18,762 nt of DNA from Candidatus Peribacter sp. UBA2144 (lineage in GTDB: Bacteria; Patescibacteriota; Gracilibacteria; Peribacterales; Peribacteraceae): the NCBI GenBank assembly GCA_002328295.1, contig DCXE01000077.1, forward strand, positions 1-18,762, in the 5' to 3' direction. The notes below the pieces were generated by a model. It made no database searches. It saw only the letters and a list, made by a program, of their open reading frames with translations, and was not told the origin of the DNA. Positions 13,262-18,762 of this stretch are shown piece by piece (within the stretch, counting starts at the first letter, position 1; every line of letters starts with the position of its first letter). The position numbers and the translations under genes are program-made.

Positions 13262-13486
13262 TTACCAGGAAGATTTCTTAACACCGGGAATATGGCCTTC
13301 TGTGGCAAGTTCCCGGAAACAAATACGGCAAATTCCAAAGAAACGCATGTATCCATGACGTCTACCACAAAGCTCGCAACGATTGTATACGCGCGTAGAG
13401 AACTTAGGTTTTCGTCCATCGGCTTTAGCTCTCAGGTAAGCCTGGAGTTTTGTGCGTTGCTTGTGCTTTAGTGCGGTTCTAGCCAT
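13262..13486 (-). CDS. rpsN: Ribosomal protein uS14 (S14), zinc form with longer N-terminus
   Basis: This head protein has 74 residues, between the zinc form (61) and the long zinc-free form (about 100). The start at 13486 gives MARTALKHKQRTK; the frame is open to 13573 but would overlap rplE. Two Cys pairs (CELC and CRIC, twelve residues apart) give a zinc site, and the C-terminus IPGVKKSSW is diagnostic. About 13 extra residues (LQAYLRAKADGR region) precede the zinc module. It starts 7 nt after the rplE stop. Confidence 0.97.
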   Translation of the reverse strand: MARTALKHKQRTKLQAYLRAKADGRKPKFSTRVYNRCELCGRRHGYMRFFGICRICFRELATEGHIPGVKKSSW

Positions 13487-13493
13487 ATGAGGA

Positions 13494-14252
13494 TTAGGAA
13501 TTGGGGTTAGGATTAGGATTATCAGAAGATTCTGAGGATTCCGAAGAGTCCGACGATTCCGAGGATTTATCATTATTATCCTCGGTTACTTCGGCATCCT
13601 TGGTTTCTTCGGTTTCTTTTTTAGTAGCTTCATCCACTTCTTCCTTGGCAGCCTTCAGAGCTTTTTCTTTTTCTTCTTTCTCCTGCTCTCCTTGCCCCTC
13701 TTTTTGCTTTTTCTTAAATGGCATGCCAATAGCTTTTAGTAGTGCTTTCGCCTCCTCGTCGCTATCTGTAGTAGTGGTTATCTGAACTTGCAATCCGAAA
13801 ATTTGCTTTGCATCTGGCAAGGGAACCTCTGGGAAAATGGAATGATCTTGAATGCCGATTGCATAATTGCCGTGTCCATCGAAATTGGTGGTAACTCCCC
13901 GGAAGTCACGGATGCGCGGCAAAGAGTAGCTGATCAAACGATCCAAGAACTCTTCCATTTGCTTGCCCCTTAGAGTAACCATCGCACCTACAACCATGCC
14001 TTCTCTTGTTTTAAAGTTGGAAATAGCAACACGCGCCTTGGTTACGACAGGCTTTTGTCCTGTTATCTGTGCTAGTGAATCAATGACATATTGATGCATT
14101 TCTTTGCTATCCATTTTCGATTTATTAATTCCAACATTCACAACAACCTTCTCTATTCGTGGAAGTGCGTAAGTGTTATTGATTCCAAGATCTTTTTTCA
14201 AGTCTTTTGCGATTGGTCCTCTTAGCCGATCATGGAGTGATGCGTAAGCCAT
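13494..14252 (-). CDS. rplE: Ribosomal protein uL5 (L5) with 70-residue acidic tail
   Basis: This protein binds 5S rRNA and P-site tRNA. It has 252 residues against about 180. The core (1-182) is complete: IEKVVVNVGI (33-42), NFKTREGMVVGAMVTLRG (79-96), IRDFRGV (114-120) and the final MPFKKK. The tail (about 183-252) goes from Glu/Lys-rich to Ser/Asp/Glu repeats encoded by 9-bp units, and ends in Asn-Pro repeats encoded by AATCCT hexamers. The gene begins right at the rplX stop. A GGAG at this junction looks like a Shine-Dalgarno sequence but lies within the last rplX codons. Confidence 0.97.
   Translation of the reverse strand: MAYASLHDRLRGPIAKDLKKDLGINNTYALPRIEKVVVNVGINKSKMDSKEMHQYVIDSLAQITGQKPVVTKARVAISNFKTREGMVVGAMVTLRGKQMEEFLDRLISYSLPRIRDFRGVTTNFDGHGNYAIGIQDHSIFPEVPLPDAKQIFGLQVQITTTTDSDEEAKALLKAIGMPFKKKQKEGQGEQEKEEKEKALKAAKEEVDEATKKETEETKDAEVTEDNNDKSSESSDSSESSESSDNPNPNPNS
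13521..13600. repeat. 9-bp array with inverted arms in the rplE tail
   Basis: On the coding strand the units are TCCTCGGAA, TCGTCGGAC, TCTTCGGAA, TCCTCAGAA, TCTTCTGAT (Ser-Ser-Glu/Asp). The segment 13550-13565 pairs with 13579-13594 at 12 of 16 positions around a 13-nt loop. The other arm encodes the Glu/Thr/Asp part of the tail. Confidence 0.65.
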
Positions 14253-14869
14253 TATTCTCCGCGCTTGTGAGTAAAGGTATCAGGTGTTTTGCCCTGATCA
14301 GAAACTGGGCGATCTTCTTTTGATCGTGACCCTTCTTTGTCATCCAATTCATCCATTGCCTCTGCACCGAACTTAAGGCCTTTCCAGAATGCCTTCTTAT
14401 CCGGCGCATCAACTCGCTCCGTCTTCTTTTCTTTCTTCTTCTTAACTTCCTTTTTCTCTTTCTTGTCCTCCGTAGCCTTGGCAGAGGAGGGTGTCTCTTT
14501 TTTGTCAGTTGAGGATGCTGCTTCTTTCTTCTCTTTATCAAGCTCTTTCTTCTCCGGTATCTTTCCAGCCTTAACTTCCTCACCGCTCCTTTTGGCAATC
14601 CTCTTCTTTCCTTTCTCTGTAACTTCGAAACCAATTCGTGTTCGCTTGTTGGATTTTGGATCAACGAGCATTACATTGCTTGAATCTAATGAGGCTTCAT
14701 ACTTAATAATTTGCCCTGGCTTGTTCACGCTTCCACGTATGTGCTTAGTTCGCATATTGGCATCACTAACTACCAAACGTCCACTGCCCAGTACCCTGAG
14801 CACACGCCCGGTTTTCCCTTTATCTTTGCCAGTTATGACTACGACTTGATCGCCGCTTCTAATTTTCAT
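14252..14869 (-). CDS. rplX: Ribosomal protein uL24 (L24) with 100-residue charged tail
   Basis: This is an assembly initiator protein near the exit tunnel. It has 205 residues against about 104. The KOW domain (about 3-36, SGDQVVVITGKDKGKTGRVL) and the following NMRTKHIRG-GQIIKYEASLDSSNVML region are normal. From about residue 100 the chain is Lys/Glu/Ser low complexity. It includes SSAKATEDK near 129-137, encoded by a palindromic repeat (14467-14490). It overlaps the rplN stop by 4 nt and its own stop overlaps the rplE start. Confidence 0.96.
   Translation of the reverse strand: MKIRSGDQVVVITGKDKGKTGRVLRVLGSGRLVVSDANMRTKHIRGSVNKPGQIIKYEASLDSSNVMLVDPKSNKRTRIGFEVTEKGKKRIAKRSGEEVKAGKIPEKKELDKEKKEAASSTDKKETPSSAKATEDKKEKKEVKKKKEKKTERVDAPDKKAFWKGLKFGAEAMDELDDKEGSRSKEDRPVSDQGKTPDTFTHKRGE
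14467..14490. repeat. Imperfect palindrome in the rplX tail
   Basis: CCTCCGTAGCC (14467-14477) and GGCAGAGGAGG (14480-14490) form an imperfect stem with five outer and three inner base pairs. Read in rplX it encodes SSAKATED. From memory, similar elements are common between genes in CPR genomes; copy number cannot be checked here. Confidence 0.5.
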
Positions 14870-15234
14870 AACACATCAGGAGCAAGTGAAATAATCTTCT
14901 GAAAACCGCTGGCACGCAGTTCTCTCGCAACCGGTCCAAATACACGTGTTCCTTTGGGGAGACGATCTCCACCAATTATTATGCACGCATTGTCATCGAA
15001 TCTGATTGCACTGCCATCCTTTCTCTTAACCGGCTTCTTTGTGCGAACTACAACCGCCTTTTCTATTGCCTTCTTTTTAACTATACCGCGCGGAGCCGCC
15101 TGCTTTACAGCAACAACTATAACATCACCCACTGACGCGTAACGCCTGCGAGAACCGCCCAGAACTTTGATGCACATTACCTTTTTTGCACCAGTATTAT
15201 CGGCCACATTTAGGACGGTATTATCTTGGATCAT
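14866..15234 (-). CDS. rplN: Ribosomal protein uL14 (L14)
   Basis: This protein lies at the subunit interface (bridges B5/B8) and is the docking site for ribosome silencing factor RsfS. It has 122 residues, exactly the family length, with no tail. It starts MIQDNTVLNVADNTGAKKVM, has the signature region GGSRRRYASVGDVIVVAVKQA, and ends ELRASGFQKIISLAPDVL. Its start overlaps the rpsQ stop by 4 nt and its stop overlaps the rplX start, giving a tightly coupled run. Confidence 0.99.
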   Translation of the reverse strand: MIQDNTVLNVADNTGAKKVMCIKVLGGSRRRYASVGDVIVVAVKQAAPRGIVKKKAIEKAVVVRTKKPVKRKDGSAIRFDDNACIIIGGDRLPKGTRVFGPVARELRASGFQKIISLAPDVL

Positions 15235-15659
15235 TTTTCAGAGGAGTCAGATGAATCAGAGGAAACAGAAGAAACAGAGGATTTGTCAGACACAGGTTCA
15301 TTGGCTAATTTTGAAGAGTCCTCTGTTTCTTTTGTTTCTTCTCCCTCTTCTGTTTCTTCTTTCTTTTCTCCATGAATCGCCTCCTCAATTCCTTCCTCTT
15401 CCTTAATATCGCTAACTCGTGGAACGCGACCAAGCACTTCAGTTACTTTAAACTTCTTTAATTTGCTGATCGGTCTGCACTCGGTGATAACAACCGTGTC
15501 ACCCTCGATCAAATCATCTATTCCTTTTGCATCCGCCAAGAACTTTTTGCTTTTGCGGAAACGTTTTTTATAAATAGGGTGGAAAGCATGACGGTGTACA
15601 GTCACTGTCACAGTACCTGTCATCTTGGCCGATGTAATAACACCTTTCTTGCGTCTCAT
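15231..15659 (-). CDS. rpsQ: Ribosomal protein uS17 (S17) with repeat-encoded tail
   Basis: This primary 16S-binding OB-fold protein has 142 residues against about 85. The core (1 to about 85) has KMTGTVTVTVHRHAFHPIYKKRFRKSKKF and EGDTVVITECRPISKLKKFKV. The tail (about 90-142) first reads Glu/Thr/Lys (KKEETEEGEETKE) and then Ser/Val/Asp (SSVSSVSSDSSDSS). These two parts are encoded by the two arms of an inverted repeat (15257-15280 and 15320-15343). It overlaps rpmC and rplN by 4 nt each. Confidence 0.97.
   Translation of the reverse strand: MRRKKGVITSAKMTGTVTVTVHRHAFHPIYKKRFRKSKKFLADAKGIDDLIEGDTVVITECRPISKLKKFKVTEVLGRVPRVSDIKEEEGIEEAIHGEKKEETEEGEETKETEDSSKLANEPVSDKSSVSSVSSDSSDSSEK
15257..15343. 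repeat. Inverted 9-bp arrays in the rpsQ tail
   Basis: The segment 15257-15280 and the reverse complement of 15320-15343 match at 21 of 24 positions, with a 39-nt spacer. Both arms are runs of 9-bp units such as CAGAGGAAA/CAGAAGAAA. One arm encodes Ser-rich and the other Glu/Thr-rich peptide. Confidence 0.8.
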
Positions 15660-15958
15660 GAACTTTTGGGGGAAGTGTTTTTGGGGGAAACAGAGGAATC
15701 AGAAGAAGCAGAGGTTTTAGAGGAACTACTCTTCTGGTTCTTCTGACTCTTCTGATTCTTCTGTTTCTTCTCATTAAGAATCGTCTTCATCCTAGCAAGT
15801 TGCTTCTTCTCTTTCTTGTACTTTGCCGAATCTTTTTCTTTATTCATTTTTACACTGAGTCTGAGCTTTGCACTTAGTGAAGATTGCTCTTTGACCTCTC
15901 TGAGGAGATCCTCTATGGGCATGTTCATAAGCTCTTTAATGGAAATTTTGGCAGGCAT
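15656..15958 (-). CDS. rpmC: Ribosomal protein uL29 (L29) with repeat-encoded tail
   Basis: This protein sits at the exit tunnel, near the SRP/trigger factor docking site. The start at 15958 gives MPAKISIKELMNM; an upstream ATG at 16021 would add a hydrophobic stretch, which L29 never has. The product has 100 residues against about 65. The core (1 to about 65) is two helices with the usual LREVKEQSSLSAKLRLS. The tail reads KKQKNQKSQKNQKS and then SASSDSSVSPKNTSPKSS, again encoded by two inverted arms (15687-15714 and 15740-15767). Upstream is a 150-nt gap holding a GC-rich palindrome. Confidence 0.95.
   Translation of the reverse strand: MPAKISIKELMNMPIEDLLREVKEQSSLSAKLRLSVKMNKEKDSAKYKKEKKQLARMKTILNEKKQKNQKSQKNQKSSSSKTSASSDSSVSPKNTSPKSS
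15687..15767. repeat. Inverted 9-bp arrays in the rpmC tail
   Basis: The segment 15687-15714 and the reverse complement of 15740-15767 match at 24 of 28 positions around a 25-nt loop. Units are CAGAGGAAT/CAGAAGAAG. The two arms are translated in different registers: one gives Ser/Asp, the other Lys/Gln/Asn. Confidence 0.85.
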
Positions 15959-16031
15959 CTCAGAAAATATACAAATTGGATAAAGTAGGATCAACAATAA
16001 GCCTAATGAAAATCGGATCATTTCCTTGTCT

Positions 16032-16070
16032 CCTCTCCACCCTCAGGGGGGAGAGGGTAGGGTGAGGGGG
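16032..16070. repeat. GC-rich palindromic repeat upstream of rpmC
   Basis: CCTCTCC (16032-16038) pairs with GGAGAGG (16050-16056 region), with an inner CCC/GGG pair, followed by GTAGGGTGAGGGGGG. This kind of CCCTCTCC...GGAGAGGGTAGGGTGAGG element is known to me as a dispersed repeat in diverse bacteria. It lies in the 150-nt rplP-rpmC gap. Confidence 0.65.
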
Positions 16071-16108
16071 GCCTAAGTTTGTGATCAATGAATGCATAAT
16101 GTTAAATA

Positions 16109-16528
16109 CTATCTAGCGATTTTGGTTACAACACGGGTTTTAATTGGCATTTTATGCCCTGCAAGACGCAAGGCTTCGCGAGCTGCAGATTCGGAGATCC
16201 CATCCATTTCGAACAGAATTGCACCGGATTTCACAGCAGTACCGAAATATTCCGGTGCTCCTTTTCCGGATCCCATAGGAACTTCGGCAGCCTTTTTGGT
16301 TACAGGAGTATGTGGGAAAATCCTTATCCAAATCTTTCCACCTCGTTGAACAGAATGTGTCATTGCTTTTCTAGCCGCCTCGATTTGCCTCGCCGTTACT
16401 TCTCCATTTGATTGTGCTTTTAATCCGATGAACCCATACGCAAGCTTGTGCCCGCGATAAGCTTTACCACTGAACGCCCCTCGGCGCCTATGGTGTTTCC
16501 TATGCTTTAGTTTTTTGGGCTCTAACAT
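16109..16528 (-). CDS. rplP: Ribosomal protein uL16 (L16)
   Basis: This protein helps position tRNA in the A and P sites and is a late assembly protein. It has 139 residues, the normal length. It starts MLEPKKLKHRK and has NGEVTARQIEAARKAMTHSV (41-60) and GKIWIRIFPHTPVTKK (64-79). The conserved loop reads EVPMGSGKGAPEYF (82-95), where E. coli has VRMGKGKGNVEYW. Pro84 therefore replaces the Arg that is hydroxylated in E. coli (Arg81). It starts 2 nt after the rpsC stop. Confidence 0.98.
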   Translation of the reverse strand: MLEPKKLKHRKHHRRRGAFSGKAYRGHKLAYGFIGLKAQSNGEVTARQIEAARKAMTHSVQRGGKIWIRIFPHTPVTKKAAEVPMGSGKGAPEYFGTAVKSGAILFEMDGISESAAREALRLAGHKMPIKTRVVTKIAR

Positions 16529-16530
16529 AA

Positions 16531-17202
16531 TTATGATTCTGATTCGGATAAAGAAGTAGTATGAATGTGTTCGACCTTCTTAAAGACCATTCCTTTATAG
16601 ACCCAAACTTGTACTCCGATGGTTCCATAGGTAGTTACGGCACCACGTTTGGCAAACTGAACGTTCGCACGCAAAGTCTGCAAAGGAATGTTCCCGTCTT
16701 TGAAAAGTTCTGACCTGGCAATGTCTGCCCCATTCAAACGCCCAGAAACACGGACTTTTATACCGACTGCACCGGCCTGCATTGCTTTTTCGAGCGACAT
16801 TTTGGCAGCCCTTCTGTATGGCATGCGCCTTTGAATTTGACCTTGAATTGTTTCCGCAATCACTGCGGCATCCGAATCGGGACTTCTTATTTCCTGAATG
16901 TTTACCTCGAAAGAACCTCCGAATTTCTTTTCCAATTCTTTTCTTAAGGTTTCGATCGCCACTCCTTGTTTTCCAATAATAACTCCTGGCTTGCTTGTAT
17001 GAATGGTAAGTGAAATCTTTTTGCTTCTATCAATATCAACCCCGCTAACCCCTGCATCTTGGAATTTCTCTGTTATGTACCTTCTGATCTTCATATCCTG
17101 AACAAACAGGTCTCGGTATTTCTTTCCGGAAGCAAACCAAGTACTTGGCCATGAGTGCGTCATGCCTAGTCTGATGCCGTTGGGATTAACTTTTTGACCC
17201 AT
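16531..17202 (-). CDS. rpsC: Ribosomal protein uS3 (S3)
   Basis: This head protein lies at the mRNA entry channel and has helicase function together with S4 and S5. It has 223 residues, normal. It starts MGQKVNPNGIRLGM. The KH type 2 domain (about 40-105) holds the GxxG loop IGKQG near residue 77. The C-domain has MPYRRAAKMSLEKAMQAGAVGIKVRVSGRLNGADIARSE near 129-167, interrupted by no insertion. It starts 4 nt after the rplV stop. Confidence 0.99.
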   Translation of the reverse strand: MGQKVNPNGIRLGMTHSWPSTWFASGKKYRDLFVQDMKIRRYITEKFQDAGVSGVDIDRSKKISLTIHTSKPGVIIGKQGVAIETLRKELEKKFGGSFEVNIQEIRSPDSDAAVIAETIQGQIQRRMPYRRAAKMSLEKAMQAGAVGIKVRVSGRLNGADIARSELFKDGNIPLQTLRANVQFAKRGAVTTYGTIGVQVWVYKGMVFKKVEHIHTTSLSESES

Positions 17203-17206
17203 AATC

Positions 17207-17761
17207 TTAAGAGGAAGCAGAGGAAACAGAAGAATCAGAGGAATCAGAAGATTTTTTCGATTTAGCTGAAACCTTGGGGCTGGAGGTGGTTTTCTTCTTG
17301 GAAGAACCTTTCTCCGTGTCCGTTTTTGACTTTGAACTATCCTTTTTTACCTTGTTTTTGATCTTTTGTGAAGAATCTTTCTCCTTTTTCTCTTTTTTCT
17401 CCTTTGTACCCTTTGTCTCCTTTATACCCTTTTTATCAGCAACCCCCAACGTCAAAGAAATATGACTTAAAAACTTCCTAATTGAACGCACCCTCCCTCT
17501 CGCCATTGGAATTCCTCTGTGATACGCCTGCGCCTGATTAACAATCAAAGATTTGATAACAAGCTCATCTGGATTCTGATTATCGTTATTCTGTGCATTT
17601 GCCATTGCTGACCTTAGCAATCGTTCAAGTATTCTGGCAGCGTTTTTATTCGTACTCTCAAGGATTTCAAGAGCCTCTGATACGCTTTTACCGCGTATCA
17701 TCTTGGCAATCAGGTTTGCCTTCTTTGGAGCTATGCGCGTTGATTTTAGATGGGCTTTCAT
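17207..17761 (-). CDS. rplV: Ribosomal protein uL22 (L22) with 70-residue Lys/Ser tail
   Basis: Its long hairpin lines the exit tunnel. It has 184 residues against about 110. The core (1 to about 110) has RIAPKKANLIAKMIRGKSVSEAL (9-31) and the hairpin HRGIPMARGRVRSIRKFLSHISL (81-103). The tail (about 112-184) is Lys/Glu/Ser/Thr low complexity and ends SSDSSDSSVSSASS. This end is encoded by the same 9-bp array as in rpsQ and rpmC. It follows rpsS by 16 nt. Confidence 0.97.
   Translation of the reverse strand: MKAHLKSTRIAPKKANLIAKMIRGKSVSEALEILESTNKNAARILERLLRSAMANAQNNDNQNPDELVIKSLIVNQAQAYHRGIPMARGRVRSIRKFLSHISLTLGVADKKGIKETKGTKEKKEKKEKDSSQKIKNKVKKDSSKSKTDTEKGSSKKKTTSSPKVSAKSKKSSDSSDSSVSSASS
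17211..17250. repeat. 9-bp array in the rplV tail
   Basis: On the coding strand the units are TCTTCTGAT, TCCTCTGAT, TCTTCTGTT, TCCTCTGCT, TCCTCT. The plus strand shares a near-identical stretch of about 24 nt with the rpsQ tail (15257-15280). Confidence 0.75.
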
Positions 17762-17777
17762 AATTATCTGTTAATTG

Positions 17778-18080
17778 TTATCCGGCTGGCTTGAATCCGG
17801 CTTTAGATTGAGCCTCCGCCATTTTTCCTCCGTGTGTTTTGAACTTTGTTGTCCACGCAAATTCGCCAAGTTTGTGACCAACCATCTGTTCAGTGATATA
17901 AACTGGGATAAAGTCTTTCCCATTGTGAACAGCAAAAGTAAATCCTACGAATTCCGGTGGAATATCGCAGTCGCGTGCCCAGGTTTTAATGATCTTCTTC
18001 TCTCCAGCTTCCATCATTTTCATAACTTTCTTGAGAAGTCTCTCATCTACGTATGGGCCTTTTTTGAGTGATCTGGACAT
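17778..18080 (-). CDS. rpsS: Ribosomal protein uS19 (S19)
   Basis: This head protein sits near the A-site finger. It has 100 residues, slightly longer than the usual 92. It starts MSRSLKKGPYVDERLLKKV and has IPPEFVGFTFAVHNGKDFIPVYI (40-62) and MVGHKLGEFAWTTKFKTHGG (66-85), all conserved. It starts 17 nt after rplB and no Shine-Dalgarno sequence is present. Confidence 0.99.
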   Translation of the reverse strand: MSRSLKKGPYVDERLLKKVMKMMEAGEKKIIKTWARDCDIPPEFVGFTFAVHNGKDFIPVYITEQMVGHKLGEFAWTTKFKTHGGKMAEAQSKAGFKPAG

Positions 18081-18097
18081 AATAGAAATAGGAAAAA

Positions 18098-18762
18098 TTA
18101 ACGCTTGCGCTTCTTGCGCGTGCGCCTTCGAATAATTAAATCATTTGAATACTTCTTTACATTTCTAGTTTTAACACCAAGTGCTTTCTTTCCCCAAGGA
18201 GTCTTTGGCCCTTTCTTCATTCCAACTGGAGCATGCCCCTCTCCTCCACCATGCGGATGATCCGCAGCATTCATAGATTTCCCGAGAACTTGAGGCCGCT
18301 TGCCAAGCCATCTTTGTCTTCCCGCTTTTCCAATTCTAACTAAGTTGTGTTCTGGATTGGAAACAGTACCGACTGATGCATAACAATTGCTTCGAACTTT
18401 TCGCGCTTCTCCACTTGGAAGTTGAATCAAAGCAAAATCTCCATCAATGCCCATAAGAGTTGCAGAGGTTCCAGCCGATCTGACGATCTGTCCTCCTTTT
18501 CCGGAAACCAATTCGACATTGTAAACCTTGTAACCGGAAGGAATGAACTTCAATTGCATTCTATTTCCTGTTTTTACCTTTGTCCTCTCTCCACATACAA
18601 CTTGATCACCAACCACGAGGCCGTCAGGTGCAATAATGTATCGCTTTTCACCATCGACATAATTAACCAAGGCAATTGATGCAGAGCGATTTGGATCATA
18701 CTCGAGGGACGCGATTTTGCCGGGGATACCTGCTTTGTCCGATCTCTTGAAATCAATATTTC
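18098..18762 (-). CDS. rplB: Ribosomal protein uL2 (L2), N-terminus beyond the window
   Basis: This protein is essential for peptidyl transferase centre assembly and subunit joining. About 220 C-terminal residues of the usual 275 are in the window; the frame is open to the edge and reads NIDFKRSDKAGIPGKIASLEYDPNRSASIAL in family order. The internal ATG at 18670 is not the start. The signature AADHPHGGGEGHAPVG with the conserved His and the basic end RRRTRKKRKR are present. The upstream genes rpsJ, rplC, rplD and rplW are expected beyond 18762. Confidence 0.98.
   Translation of the reverse strand, partial: NIDFKRSDKAGIPGKIASLEYDPNRSASIALVNYVDGEKRYIIAPDGLVVGDQVVCGERTKVKTGNRMQLKFIPSGYKVYNVELVSGKGGQIVRSAGTSATLMGIDGDFALIQLPSGEARKVRSNCYASVGTVSNPEHNLVRIGKAGRQRWLGKRPQVLGKSMNAADHPHGGGEGHAPVGMKKGPKTPWGKKALGVKTRNVKKYSNDLIIRRRTRKKRKR

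Noticed and set aside
13258..13419. Longer N-terminus for rpsH
   Set aside because: It would overlap rpsN almost fully and adds 54 residues unlike S8.
13501..13785. Open frame on the plus strand rich in Ser, opposite rplE
   Set aside because: It is the mirror of the low-complexity tail of rplE; GAA/GAG-rich DNA has few stops on the opposite strand, so long open frames arise without being genes.
14337..14849. 170-codon plus-strand frame opposite rplX
   Set aside because: Same reason: the Lys/Glu-rich coding strand leaves an open antisense frame; no promoter and no recognisable protein.
15959..16021. Hydrophobic N-terminal extension of rpmC that looks like a signal peptide
   Set aside because: L29 starts at MPAKISIKELM (15958); the upstream part is the non-coding gap read through by chance.
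1..18762. Recoded UGA (glycine) as in Gracilibacteria
   Set aside because: TGA ends rpmC, rpsQ, rpmJ and others exactly at expected positions, often in ATGA overlaps.

Overview
This window is the S10-spc-alpha ribosomal protein locus of a small-genome bacterium, most likely a member of the Candidate Phyla Radiation (Patescibacteria). It reads right to left on the minus strand. The assignment rests on three things seen here: the uL30 gene (rpmD) is missing from its usual place, several ribosomal proteins carry long low-complexity tails, and almost no start codon has a Shine-Dalgarno sequence. The phylum-level placement is inference. TGA is used as an ordinary stop, so the UGA-glycine code of Gracilibacteria/Absconditabacteria does not apply.

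Layout, in direction of transcription (18762 to 647): rplB (cut by the window edge), rpsS, rplV, rpsC, rplP, rpmC, rpsQ, rplN, rplX, rplE, rpsN, rpsH, rplF, rplR, rpsE. There the spc order is broken. A DJ-1/PfpI-like gene follows rpsE on the same strand, and a plus-strand gene for a secreted SLH+CAP protein lies behind it, exactly where rpmD would be. The ribosomal order then resumes: rplO, secY, adk, map, an unknown multi-pass membrane protein, infA, rpmJ, rpsM, rpsK, rpsD, rpoA, rplQ, rplM, rpsI. At the left end a plus-strand gene of unknown function (285-650) converges on rpsI, and the two stop codons overlap.

The genes work together as one growth module: ribosome assembly (uL/uS proteins), initiation (IF-1), transcription (RNA polymerase alpha), membrane insertion (SecY), N-terminal methionine removal (MetAP) and adenylate balance (Adk). 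The two plus-strand genes each have their own extended -10 promoter. The SLH+CAP gene appears to give a leaderless mRNA.

The most unusual signal is repetitive DNA. At least ten of the gaps between genes are filled by arrays of degenerate 7-bp units. Each gap has its own word, and many arrays are arranged as two inverted halves that would fold into a hairpin. Inside genes, the 3' ends of rpmC, rpsQ, rplV, rplE and infA carry a related kind of array with a 9-bp unit, which keeps frame. It is read in different orientations and frames to give Ser/Asp-rich, Glu/Thr-rich or Lys/Gln/Asn-rich protein tails. Other palindromic or dispersed-looking elements sit in the tails of rplX and rplM and before rpmC. 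I know of similar heptamer repeats (STRR) in cyanobacteria, but not of this split between 7-bp intergenic and 9-bp in-gene arrays.

Sequence-level oddities in conserved proteins include uS11 lacking the Asn-Gly site that forms isoaspartate in E. coli, bL36 with about six extra residues between its zinc ligands, uL16 with Pro at the position of the hydroxylated Arg81 of E. coli, and uS14 with zinc motifs plus an extended N-terminus.
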